A stretch of 64,000 nucleotides of DNA from Collimonas fungivorans (GTDB lineage: Bacteria; Pseudomonadota; Gammaproteobacteria; Burkholderiales; Burkholderiaceae_D), in the NCBI RefSeq assembly GCF_001584145.1, contig NZ_CP013232.1:3100001-3164000 (forward strand), given 5' to 3'. Below are positions 8,872-15,651 of the stretch, one piece after another (position 1 is the first letter of the stretch; every line of letters starts with the position of its first letter). The translations under genes and the position numbers were made by a program. The notes below the pieces were generated by a model, which saw only the letters and a list, made by a program, of their open reading frames with translations, was not told where the DNA came from and did no database searches.

Positions 8872-9138
8872 TACTCCAGGAGTCAGATCTACCATTTCGC
8901 CGACCTTCAAAACGGACACCTCTGAAGCTCCCAACAATTGAAAAGCAAATACGGTCAGGTCTGGTGAACCGTCAGGGCGCAATGAGCGAGGTTGTGAAAG
9001 ACTCATCTTAATACGGGCACCACCAAGACGCGAATCGAGACCTATCGTGAAACTGCCACCGTCCATTTGACGTGCCAATACGTACGGAGCACTACCAGTC
9101 GACACATACTCTAATTTAAATCGCATATTTGATTCCAT
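8863..9138 (-). CDS. hypothetical protein, cassette gene 3
   Basis: Small predicted soluble protein of about 91 aa, mostly beta-like (FKLEYVSTGSAPYVLARQ, SFTIGLDSRLGGARIKM, a KVGEMVDL end). No family is recognised. The open frame extends upstream to 9186, but that part runs through the array element at 9145-9161. The start is therefore placed at 9138 (MESNM); a second ATG at 9126 is also possible. The stop codon sits inside the element at 8848-8871. Confidence 0.5.
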   Translation of the reverse strand: MESNMRFKLEYVSTGSAPYVLARQMDGGSFTIGLDSRLGGARIKMSLSQPRSLRPDGSPDLTVFAFQLLGASEVSVLKVGEMVDLTPGVGQ

Positions 9139-9144
9139 TTTTGA

Positions 9145-9161
9145 GCGGCCGCTTCTGGCCG
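9145..9161 (-). repeat. CGGCCA-type element with a second half-site at 9184-9205
   Basis: GCGGCCGCTTCTGGCCG on the plus strand, followed about 30 bp later by TTCCGACCCACAGCGGCCA. The arrangement of a GGCCGCTT-TGGCCG half and an inverted AGCGGCC half resembles that of the 48-bp repeats around the array recombinase (11513-11560 and 12308-12355). Confidence 0.6.
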
Positions 9162-9270
9162 TTTTGAGCCAGCCGCAACAGGTCAATTCCGACCCACAGC
9201 GGCCAGTTCCACCTGGAGCAGACCTTCAATACCGATTTGAACGGCGTATATGAGACTCCCTAGGTATCCT

Positions 9271-9286
9271 AGTTTGGCCGACAACG
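9271..9286 (-). repeat. degenerate CGGCCA-type element
   Basis: AGTTTGGCCGACAACG on the plus strand (TCGGCCAAAC in gene sense). It lies 3' of the membrane-protein gene and 5' of cassette gene 3, where the array pattern predicts an element. Confidence 0.45.
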
Positions 9287-9360
9287 AACCTTAAAGGCTA
9301 TTAAGAATATTTATTAATGAGCCGATGCAAGGATGTAATGCCCCAGCAAATGCAAAGTTG

Positions 9361-9807
9361 CTAGTCAATTGGCGGGCCTGAAAGGGTAGCCCACGTTGAA
9401 GAGACAAAGCCACATAGTGCTCCTGGCAGCGCAAATGTCAGCAACAAGCTTTCAGGAGCTCTCGCTAAACAAGCGAACCCCTCTTGCTGGGCATAGCCCA
9501 ATGACCAACAACGATAGATGGTTATCGGCAGGTATCCACTTAGAGCACCAGTCAAAATACTTATTAGAATTCCGCCGCCGTAGTAATAAAACGTGTGAAA
9601 TCCAGAAATTTTCGCTGCAATCGGAACAAAGGCTAAATACATCAAGTAATACAAAAGCCAAGCTGGCCCGGCTACTGGCGCACCTACGATGTAAGCGAAA
9701 AAAAGCAATGGCGGAAATGCAAAAAAACCCAACATCGCTGCCGGAATTAATGGCCCTATTAGCAGAAAAATCATAAACGATTTGTTTCGAAATTCTTTGT
9801 GTGTCAT
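9361..9807 (-). CDS. multi-pass membrane protein, cassette gene 4
   Basis: Hydrophobic protein of 148 aa with about four membrane segments (FMIFLLIGPLIPAAMLGFFAF, a PPLLFFAYIVGAPVAGPAWLL region, YGGGILISILTGALSGYLP, LLLTFALPGALCGFV). No transporter or enzyme family is recognised. The open frame runs further upstream to 10065, but that extension crosses the element at 9958-9981 and is not protein-like. ATG at 9807 (MTHKEFRNKSF) is chosen. It is a single-gene unit on the minus strand between elements. Confidence 0.65.
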   Translation of the reverse strand: MTHKEFRNKSFMIFLLIGPLIPAAMLGFFAFPPLLFFAYIVGAPVAGPAWLLYYLMYLAFVPIAAKISGFHTFYYYGGGILISILTGALSGYLPITIYRCWSLGYAQQEGFACLARAPESLLLTFALPGALCGFVSSTWATLSGPPID

Positions 9808-9957
9808 CGGATTGCGTTTCACTTTAACAGTGGCTAAAAATAATTGGCGTATGCCAGCACAAAGCTTTTTAGCAAATCCAAGATTTGCCGCAGAGACATC
9901 TACCTGAAGCTGTATCCCCTCACGTATTCGGCTGACCGCTTTCGGATAAATTCGTGA

Positions 9958-9981
9958 CCGGCCGCTCCTGGCCGGCAGCGG
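9958..9981 (-). repeat. CGGCCA-core palindromic array element
   Basis: In gene sense it reads CCGCT-GCCGGCCAGG-AGCGG with outer CCGG continuing the symmetry. It separates the membrane-protein unit from the kptA unit. Confidence 0.7.
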
Positions 9982-10083
9982 AAGAATACTTTCTCCACGT
10001 TTTGCCAAAATTATTAAGAAATTCGGAATCGATTCATATCGACCTAAAAGACCTGCGGAGAGCAAGAGGAAAGTGGTTGTTGC

Positions 10084-10641
10084 TCATTCCAATGGGTCGC
10101 GGATATAGTTGGCCGGGACTGTTTCAGTGAGCCAAACACCGTTCTGAGATAGATAAAATAAATGTCCATGTCCGCTCATTGCTTTTGCATCTATGATCAG
10201 TACAACTGGCACGCCATGACGCGCCCCCACAAGTTCTGCGACCTCTGCGTTGCTCGATAAATGTACATGCTGGCGCTGTGCGGAATGCAAACCGTCCAGA
10301 TGGATTGACGATAGAAAACGACTTGCCGTGCCGTGGTAAAGCGTATCTGGAGGAATCACGGGTTTTAAGCCTAGCGAAACGTTTACAGAATGCCCTTGAT
10401 TGGCTCGAATTCGCTGGCCATCTTGACTCAATGCAAAACGTTGCTTATCGCTGGTGGAAACGATCATCTCAATTGTTTGTCGATCAAAGTTTTGACCAGT
10501 AGCATTTGCCAACTTGATTAATTCATCAATCAACGCCCAGCCTTCACTATCAAGAGCTAGACCGATTTCTTCAGGTTTGTGACGAAGTACTAGACTGAGA
10601 AACTTGCTGCTCGATTCAAAATTCTTTTGAACACTATTCAT
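10084..10641 (-). CDS. kptA: RNA 2'-phosphotransferase (Tpt1/KptA family), cassette gene 5b
   Basis: Protein of 185 aa, the usual KptA length. Family enzymes transfer an internal RNA 2'-phosphate to NAD+, giving a clean 2'-OH and ADP-ribose 1'',2''-cyclic phosphate. The N-terminal winged-helix lobe carries LSLVLRHKPE with the conserved Arg, and RIRANQGHSV carries the conserved Arg/His. The C-terminal ADP-ribosyl-transferase-like lobe carries LYHGT, QRQHVHLS and GVWLTE. Its start overlaps the end of the upstream gene by 8 bp, so the two form a two-gene unit. Bacterial substrates of KptA are largely unknown; here it is carried as cassette cargo. Confidence 0.9.
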   Translation of the reverse strand: MNSVQKNFESSSKFLSLVLRHKPEEIGLALDSEGWALIDELIKLANATGQNFDRQTIEMIVSTSDKQRFALSQDGQRIRANQGHSVNVSLGLKPVIPPDTLYHGTASRFLSSIHLDGLHSAQRQHVHLSSNAEVAELVGARHGVPVVLIIDAKAMSGHGHLFYLSQNGVWLTETVPANYIRDPLE

Positions 10642-11068
10642 CTTTCCACTCTCTGTTCTCTGGAATCATGCACTTTTCCTGCCACGATGCCAGACTGGTA
10701 TAAATTCTCGTATCTGGCCAAGGTAATTTTTGACGCCCCTGCCAAACCAAATGCACGACGGCGACTCTTCCGGTGCCGTCCTGGATTTCAAAGAGAGCAT
10801 TATCGCCATTACCTCTGCCAATGAGGCGAACTGGAAGATCGTATAGTTGATGGCCACGACGAATCTCGCGTCTGAGCTGCTGCACAAACGTATCACTGAA
10901 TGACGCAGTTGCATCATCGATCGAGCTCCAGGGTTCTAGCCACTTGAATGCTGCTAACTCCTGTGGCGAACAGCGCCGTGCTCCCCCCGCCTCCATTATT
11001 GCGCCGGACCATAAGGGATTTGGCTCACGCGCTGCCCACCATGAACGAAGCCGAGCAAAGATTTGCAT
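10634..11068 (-). CDS. hypothetical protein coupled to kptA, cassette gene 5a
   Basis: Protein of 144 aa with many Trp and Arg residues; no signal peptide and no known domain recognised. The C-terminal half has a beta-rich look (VRLIGRGNGDNALFEIQD, RVAVVHLVWQG, WPDTRIYTSL). It is transcribed just ahead of kptA and overlaps it by 8 bp, so its product probably works with, or is regulated together with, the RNA phosphotransferase. Whether it is an RNA-binding partner or unrelated cargo cannot be told from sequence alone. Confidence 0.65.
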   Translation of the reverse strand: MQIFARLRSWWAAREPNPLWSGAIMEAGGARRCSPQELAAFKWLEPWSSIDDATASFSDTFVQQLRREIRRGHQLYDLPVRLIGRGNGDNALFEIQDGTGRVAVVHLVWQGRQKLPWPDTRIYTSLASWQEKCMIPENREWKDE

Positions 11069-11150
11069 AGTTTGTTGAGGTCAAAAATAGGTTAATCTTG
11101 CCACACAAAAATTAACAAAGAAATATCAAATAGGAAGTAAAAACGAAAGA

Positions 11151-11170
11151 CCGTTGCTGGCCGAACGCGG
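11151..11170 (-). repeat. CGGCCA-type array element
   Basis: In gene sense CCGCGTTCGGCCAGCAACGG: the core is kept, and the stem is imperfect. It lies upstream of the kptA pair and just downstream of the next minus-strand gene. Confidence 0.6.
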
Positions 11171-11185
11171 CCTCATATCGCATCA

Positions 11186-11482
11186 TCAGATAAAAAATTC
11201 CTCTTTTGGATTGTCTTCTTCGAGCTCGCCGAAAACTAAAGTGACTTTTGCTCCCTTCATAAACGACAAAGCGCACAGGTCTTGCTTAATGAACGCAAAT
11301 AGCTCCTTCGAAGATGGACCAGCAAAGATGCCTTCGGCATCACCGCCATCAATCGCCATATCATCGCCGAGGTACTCTCCTATTCCACATTCAACCATCG
11401 AAATGCGATACTTGGAGATGAACTCAGAGTACGGAATGATGTCGCGCATTCCATGCCTAAAGTAGATAACGAGATGTTCCAT
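11186..11482 (-). CDS. hypothetical protein, cassette gene 6
   Basis: Acidic soluble protein of 98 aa (ECGIGEYLGDDMAIDGGDAEG in the middle, LEEDNPKEEFF at the end). No domain is recognised, though the alternating pattern suits a small alpha/beta fold. A TTG two codons earlier is open, but ATG 11482 has AGGAAAG about 8 nt upstream and is preferred. The unit lies between elements at 11151-11170 and 11513-11560. Confidence 0.6.
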   Translation of the reverse strand: MEHLVIYFRHGMRDIIPYSEFISKYRISMVECGIGEYLGDDMAIDGGDAEGIFAGPSSKELFAFIKQDLCALSFMKGAKVTLVFGELEEDNPKEEFFI

Positions 11483-11512
11483 AGCCAATCTTTCCTATGT
11501 AAGTGAGAGGCA

Positions 11513-11560
11513 GCTATTGGCCGATTGTACGCGTTCAGCATTATGGCAGAAAGCGGCCAT
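11513..11560 (-). repeat. 48-bp inverted repeat, 3' side of the array recombinase
   Basis: Aligns with the reverse complement of 12308-12355 at 41 of 48 positions. The first 20 nt (GCTATTGGCCGATTGTACGC) and the far end (AAAGCGGCCAT) are conserved, while the middle is variable. It contains the array core at one end and an inverted GCGGCC half-site at the other. With its partner it encloses the recombinase gene exactly. Confidence 0.75.
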
Positions 11561-11609
11561 ACGGCTTCGCGCGAAACGACGCCAGCATGACCGGCATAGA
11601 CGGCTCTTG

Positions 11610-12224
11610 CTATATTTCGGTCTGTTCGGAAATTTCCAGAGCGTCATCTACTTCGATACCCAGGTAACGAACCGTGCTTTCCAGTTTCGTGTGGCCAAGC
11701 AAAAGCTGGACGGCACGTAGATTTTTTGTCCGCCTGTAGATCAATGTCGCTTTGGTTCGCCGCATGGTGTGCGTGCCATAGATTGTTGAATCGAGGCCGA
11801 TGGCTGAAATCCACTGATGCACGATCCGGGCATACTGCCGCGTTGAAACATGGGGCGACTTCGTGAGACGGCTTGAAAATAGGTACTGCGACGGCATCAG
11901 GTTCGCCTTATTTATCCAAGCTGCGACCGCGGTTCTGGTTGGTTCCGTCAATTCAAATTGCACTGGCCGTTGGGTCTTCCGCTGCACGACCATCGTCCGG
12001 TTTAAAATCTGATTGCCGTGCATAACATCGCGAACACTTAGATTGACGAGATCACAGCCGCGCAACTTGCTGTCGATTGCAAGGTTGAACATCGCCAGGT
12101 CTCGAATTTGCTGGCTGTTTTGAAGGTGGATTCGGATTGCCCAGATATCCTTTGGCTTGAGTGGCGGCTTTTGCCCGATCAGCTTGCCTTTGTTCCAGGG
12201 TTCCCGAGTGTGAGTTGATTCCAT
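11610..12224 (-). CDS. small tyrosine recombinase of the cassette array
   Basis: Compact tyrosine recombinase of 204 aa that lacks the usual N-terminal core-binding (SAM-like) domain. Conserved parts are the box I Arg in AIDSKLRGCDLVNL, YGTHTMRRTKATLIYRR (His-x-x-Arg), LLLGHTKLESTVRYLG with the second His, and the nucleophile Tyr. The open frame continues upstream to 12422, but ATG 12224 (MESTHTREPW) has GAAGGAG at the right spacing and starts the conserved part. The gene is flanked by 48-bp inverted repeats and lies at the point where gene and element polarity flip. It is the most likely enzyme to move the units. I recall very similar proteins as widespread in proteobacteria, without a defined role. 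Confidence 0.85.
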   Translation of the reverse strand: MESTHTREPWNKGKLIGQKPPLKPKDIWAIRIHLQNSQQIRDLAMFNLAIDSKLRGCDLVNLSVRDVMHGNQILNRTMVVQRKTQRPVQFELTEPTRTAVAAWINKANLMPSQYLFSSRLTKSPHVSTRQYARIVHQWISAIGLDSTIYGTHTMRRTKATLIYRRTKNLRAVQLLLGHTKLESTVRYLGIEVDDALEISEQTEI

Positions 12225-12307
12225 GTCGGACTCCTTCGTGGTTGGTCGAAGTCTGATTGTGTTACTTTGTCTATGCCAGGATGTTATCTCGCGGAATGAA
12301 TCCCCTG

Positions 12308-12355
12308 ATGGCCGCTTTTTGGATTGATGCCGAATGCGTACAATCGGCCAATAGC
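12308..12355 (+). repeat. 48-bp inverted repeat, 5' side of the array recombinase
   Basis: Partner of 11513-11560. Here the core reads TCGGCCAATAGC on the plus strand, so this copy already has the polarity of the rightward, plus-strand half of the array. The mirror axis of the array therefore lies between the recombinase start and this repeat. Confidence 0.75.
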
Positions 12356-12433
12356 GGTCCTTCAAGACCAATATCCAGTTTGGGGAAAAAACCGCCCACG
12401 CTGTCCATTTTTTTGCACTCAATTTAGGTGTTT

Positions 12434-12967
12434 ATGGCGACAGGCAAGTTGAAATTGCTGGATGAGTATTTTGGGCAAGTCTATGGTTTGCCTTGCTGGG
12501 AATCGAGTACCGAGTTCACGTGTTGGCTAACTCTTAGGTTTGGGCAACCCACTATTGTCGTTCGTGACGGAAATCTGGAAAGCGACTCCGAACGTGGCAG
12601 GCGCCGCCGTGTAAGTGTTCGTGGAGATTTCCAACTATTTTTCGAGTTGGGGCAATGGGTATATTGTGAGAATGGACAAGAGCAGTTTCATGCGGGTCAA
12701 TCTCGTGAGGATTTTAGCCGATTCGCGCAGCGATTGCAGTCGCAATGCTTGACGCGAGTTCGACTGGGAGAGCAACCAGCAGGAACAGTATTCGAATTCG
12801 ACCTCGGCGGCCACCTGCTCGTATGGCCCGCAGCTGACGCCGAAGACAATGATTTATTATGGGAATTCTCCGTTCGCAATCGCCATTTGAGGATGCATTG
12901 CAATGGGGAGTTGGATACTTGGTCATCAAAAGTTCCAGGAGAGGGCGACGTTGACGCAAAATGCTAG
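12434..12967 (+). CDS. hypothetical protein, cassette gene 7
   Basis: Protein of 177 aa, first plus-strand gene of the array. It looks like a soluble beta-rich protein (LGQWVYCENGQEQFHAG, VFEFDLGGHLLVWPA, DLLWEFSVRNRHLRMHCNG) without signal peptide. No family is recognised. A GTG two codons upstream is also open; ATG 12434 is preferred. The unit is bracketed by the 48-bp repeat at 12308-12355 and the element at 12980-12998. Confidence 0.6.
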   Translation: MATGKLKLLDEYFGQVYGLPCWESSTEFTCWLTLRFGQPTIVVRDGNLESDSERGRRRRVSVRGDFQLFFELGQWVYCENGQEQFHAGQSREDFSRFAQRLQSQCLTRVRLGEQPAGTVFEFDLGGHLLVWPAADAEDNDLLWEFSVRNRHLRMHCNGELDTWSSKVPGEGDVDAKC

Positions 12968-12979
12968 ACCAACGTGCCA

Positions 12980-12998
12980 TACCGGCCATAAGCAGTCG
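12980..12998 (+). repeat. CGGCCA-core array element
   Basis: ACCGGCCATAAGCAGTCG region, with the core on the plus strand in the sense of the flanking genes. It lies between cassette gene 7 and the DUF2199 gene. Confidence 0.6.
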
Positions 12999-13048
12999 TT
13001 TCACTCGATATACCGCGTTTAAGAGATTTTCTACCCGAAGGGATTTAC

Positions 13049-13552
13049 ATGTTGGAACTTGTCGCCTGTTCAGTCTGTGGTGAACTGCATTCGCCTGATG
13101 AAATAGAACTCGCCTTCAAGCGCCCGGATGCGATTGCAGCACTTTCGGCGATTGACAGAGAAAAGTTCTGTAAAGAGACTGAAGACCTCTGCGCAATATG
13201 GGGCGAAGACGACGATTCGCATCGTTTTTTTGTGCGAGGCTTATTGCCGATAAAAGTTGTGGCTCGGTCTACCCCTTATAACATCGGTGCGTGGATAGAG
13301 GTATCCAAAGAGGTCTTTAGTAGAATTAATGAGCTTTGGGACAGCGACAGCCAACTTCACGAGCCGCCATTTACCGGAAAACTAGCCAACGAAATTCCAA
13401 CTAGGTCTGGCTCACTCGAATTGAATGGGCACATCCAACTAACCGGGTTGACTACGCGCCCCAATTTCATGATTTCTGATGCAGAATCGACCTTATTTGC
13501 CGACCAACAATTGGGCGTTACTGAACACCAAGCGGCAGAGTACCGGAAATAA
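13049..13552 (+). CDS. DUF2199 domain protein, cassette gene 8
   Basis: Protein of 167 aa that fits the DUF2199 family in length and pattern. It has an N-terminal CSVCGELH zinc-finger-like start, then LCAIWGEDDDSHRFFVRGLLPIKV, and GAWIEVSKEVFSRINELWDS in the centre. The function of the family is unknown. ATG 13049 follows a GAAGGG at about the right distance. It is a single-gene unit between elements at 12980-12998 and 13576-13596. Confidence 0.75.
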   Translation: MLELVACSVCGELHSPDEIELAFKRPDAIAALSAIDREKFCKETEDLCAIWGEDDDSHRFFVRGLLPIKVVARSTPYNIGAWIEVSKEVFSRINELWDSDSQLHEPPFTGKLANEIPTRSGSLELNGHIQLTGLTTRPNFMISDAESTLFADQQLGVTEHQAAEYRK

Positions 13553-13575
13553 TTATCCCTGTTAATGCGTTAGGC

Positions 13576-13596
13576 AGCAGCCGGCCAATAGCAGAC
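13576..13596 (+). repeat. CGGCCA-core array element
   Basis: GCAGCCGGCCAATAGCAGAC, core on the plus strand. The GTTAGGC just upstream (13569-13575) looks like an attC R' box, but no matching R'' box is present nearby. Confidence 0.65.
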
Positions 13597-13656
13597 TTTC
13601 AAAAGAGCTTGAGATATCGCGTGATGCCAGACAATTTGTAGACTGGGAGGACAGAT

Positions 13657-14427
13657 TTGGTTGAATCAAAAGGCGTAGATACCGATGGATTCATCCGTGC
13701 CATATCGTGTAGACCAATCCAGCCCGCCTTCCAAACGGCGGTTGATAATCTGTGCGAAATGCTGCTTGATTGCTTGGGACCGTTGATTGACAGCGTGTAC
13801 TTATACGGCAGCGTCGCGAGGGGTGATGCTAAAGCTGGAAAATCAGACTTGGACGTCACGTTAATTTTGATTCGCGAGCCTACTTTACAAGAGTCCCAAG
13901 CTATTGAGTCTGTACGCCTTGCATTAGAAAGTCGACATTCCGAAGTTACAAAGATTGACTTCGATATTGGGTGTCTCGCGGACGTCAATGCTCCTGAAAA
14001 TCTCTACAAATGGGGTTTCTGGTTAAAACATCATTGCCGATGCGTCTACGGTAATGATCTTGCGAATCAATTCGCTCTATTTCGGCCATCCAGACTAATT
14101 GCGAGAGCGGTGAATGGGGATTTTGCTGATGTGTTAGCTGCTTACGCGCAACGCATAGAAGCTGAGAAGAACGTCCTTTTGATCGAACGTCTCAAGAGAG
14201 CGGCATCAAGGAAACTTATTCGCTCAACCAACGTACTTCGTTCCGTAGAGGCGCTATCGTGGCCCGAATCACTCGAGGATCATGTCGATCATTTTCTAGT
14301 GACATACCCAGAAATGAGGCCTCAGATTACCTATTTCCTTTTCGGGGAGCAAATGTTGGGTGGCGACCAGGATGATTTCGTCGAACGGTTACGAATTTTT
14401 TCGACATGGATGCAACTGCAGATCTGA
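13657..14427 (+). CDS. nucleotidyltransferase-fold protein, cassette gene 9
   Basis: Protein of 256 aa with a clear polymerase-beta-type nucleotidyltransferase signature in residues about 46-72: YLYGSVARGDAKAGKSDLDV. The Gly-Ser and the Asp-x-Asp metal-binding pair are intact, with a third acidic position expected in TKIDFDIG. The C-terminal half is helical. Relatives include aminoglycoside adenylyltransferases and MNT-type toxin or antitoxin enzymes that AMPylate proteins or RNA; the substrate cannot be assigned. TTG at 13657 is the start, with GGGAGG 7-8 nt upstream; no nearer ATG exists. No HEPN partner is next to it. Confidence 0.8.
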   Translation: MVESKGVDTDGFIRAISCRPIQPAFQTAVDNLCEMLLDCLGPLIDSVYLYGSVARGDAKAGKSDLDVTLILIREPTLQESQAIESVRLALESRHSEVTKIDFDIGCLADVNAPENLYKWGFWLKHHCRCVYGNDLANQFALFRPSRLIARAVNGDFADVLAAYAQRIEAEKNVLLIERLKRAASRKLIRSTNVLRSVEALSWPESLEDHVDHFLVTYPEMRPQITYFLFGEQMLGGDQDDFVERLRIFSTWMQLQI

Positions 14428-14475
14428 AATATGGTTCGCCTTAGCCTTTACAGGCAAATATTCATCGCGATAGTC

Positions 14476-14496
14476 GGTAACCGGCCAATAACGGAA
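14476..14496 (+). repeat. CGGCCA-core array element
   Basis: GGTAACCGGCCAATAACGGAA, core on the plus strand, between the nucleotidyltransferase gene and the zinc-ribbon membrane gene. Confidence 0.6.
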
Positions 14497-14555
14497 CTTC
14501 AGCTCGCTATTCCATTTTATCCATGGCAGGATGAACGTAAATTAACTGTTGAACT

Positions 14556-14888
14556 ATGTCTCAATTAGAACCCGACGCAGCAGCTTGGAAAGAACTACGT
14601 CGTCGAGAATGGCTCGTCGTTGGGCTCTGGTTGGGGTTCCTACCCGGTGTGGCAAGTATTGCCTGGATACTGTCGTTCGTAACGACCGCCGAAGGTCCAC
14701 TAATAACAGTCGCTTTCGCATGGTTGCTAGCCTTTGCCGTGGCGGGGCTACGCGTTGCATTCTTCCGCTGCCCTCGTTGCAATGGCTTCTTCTACATGAA
14801 TAAGTGGTTCATCACCACGTTAGGTCGTAAGTGCCCTCACTGCGGCATTCATCGATACGTGAGCAATAAGAAGAATGGGTGCCAATAA
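14556..14888 (+). CDS. two-TM membrane protein with C-terminal zinc ribbon, cassette gene 10
   Basis: Protein of 110 aa. Two hydrophobic helices span about residues 19-41 and 47-68. A cytoplasmic zinc ribbon follows, with CPRC near 72-75 and CPHC near 93-96 and a GFFYMNKWF stretch between them. The role is unknown; similar small two-TM zinc-ribbon proteins are common accessory genes. It is the last intact plus-strand unit of the array. Confidence 0.65.
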   Translation: MSQLEPDAAAWKELRRREWLVVGLWLGFLPGVASIAWILSFVTTAEGPLITVAFAWLLAFAVAGLRVAFFRCPRCNGFFYMNKWFITTLGRKCPHCGIHRYVSNKKNGCQ

Positions 14889-15412
14889 TTCCTCTGGCAA
14901 TGTCCGCTTTTAGCAACGCTGAATGTCTCTTAAGGGTCGGGTCCGGTCTCTCAAAATTGATAAACCGGCCATTCAAGAAAGTAACTCCAAAGTATTTGTC
15001 GTTTGAATCGCCGAACGACGGCTATGCGAAGTGGGACCGCCGCTCAGAATTGCATCTGAGGACGGCCAATACCGTCGACACTAGTAACAGCGTTATGGAA
15101 AATCAATGTCCGCAACCGCTGCGTTGCAGACGTTAATGAGTCTGGCTAACTGGCCGTTCCGGGTCGTGAGCCGTCTGTCAGGCTTCTGGAAACCAGCCGC
15201 TCGTTGATAAAATCCCGCAAACGGCAAGTCTACTCACCTAAGCAGCCGCTCATTCCAATATAGATGCAGAACGCATTTTGCATACACCGTTTGACATTCC
15301 ATCTAAGCCCATTGACCGCAACCAGTCTGAAGCGGCCGGTCAACAGGGGATGCTCGACCGGAGGCAATTGGCCGTTGGCGGGCGGATGAAACTCTAACTC
15401 ATCTGACAGCTC
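14889..15412. other. degenerate right end of the cassette array
   Basis: About 520 bp without a credible gene but crowded with fragments of array elements in both orientations: TGTCCGCTTTTAGC (near 14901), CCGGCCATTC (near 14975), GACGGCCAATACC (near 15061), AACTGGCCGTTCC (near 15148), AAGCGGCCGGTC (near 15332) and CAATTGGCCGTTGGCG (15365-15380). It looks like a graveyard of past insertions and deletions. Short frames here (for example 14879-15136) are not protein-like. Confidence 0.5.
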
Positions 15413-15445
15413 GTGTCTGGTCAAGTCTGAGCTAATACACTTTAA
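15413..15445 (-). repeat. right 33-bp inverted repeat of the cassette island
   Basis: Reverse-complement partner of 7361-7393 (30 of 33 identical). The distance between copies is about 8.05 kb, and they enclose every CGGCCA-core element and every cassette gene. Confidence 0.7.
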
Positions 15446-15645
15446 GCATGGAGTGCTCGATCAAAACTACCATTGTTTGAAAATGTAAGAAAATAGCCAT
15501 ATTTGCGCAAAATCTGGATATTAAATTACATTACTTAATCAAAATGTAAACTAACTAACCTGCCAATAATGGCCATTTCCTTTAATACAGGGCATTTTCG
15601 GTCAGTCATGCAACCTAAGACCCATCTATATTATCGCCATACGCC
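15446..15645. other. AT-rich island end, no gene seen
   Basis: AT-rich 200 bp between the right inverted repeat and the broken dinB. One loose GCCAATAATGGCC palindrome (15562-15574) is the only structure. The right junction of the island with host DNA must lie at about 15646-15655, where the dinB frame resumes. Confidence 0.4.
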
Positions 15646-15651
15646 TTTTAT

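Noticed and set aside
12308..12362. Rho-independent terminator of the recombinase region
   Set aside because: The palindromic sequence lies upstream of the recombinase start and has no T tract; it belongs to the 48-bp inverted repeat.
14879..15424. Short frames at the right end of the array
   Set aside because: They run across array-element fragments; composition is not protein-like.
7361..15445. Class-type integron with attC sites
   Set aside because: No IntI-type integrase with its extra helix is present and no paired R'/R'' boxes are seen; a lone GTTAGGC at 13569-13575 has no partner. The palindromes are shorter and share a different core.
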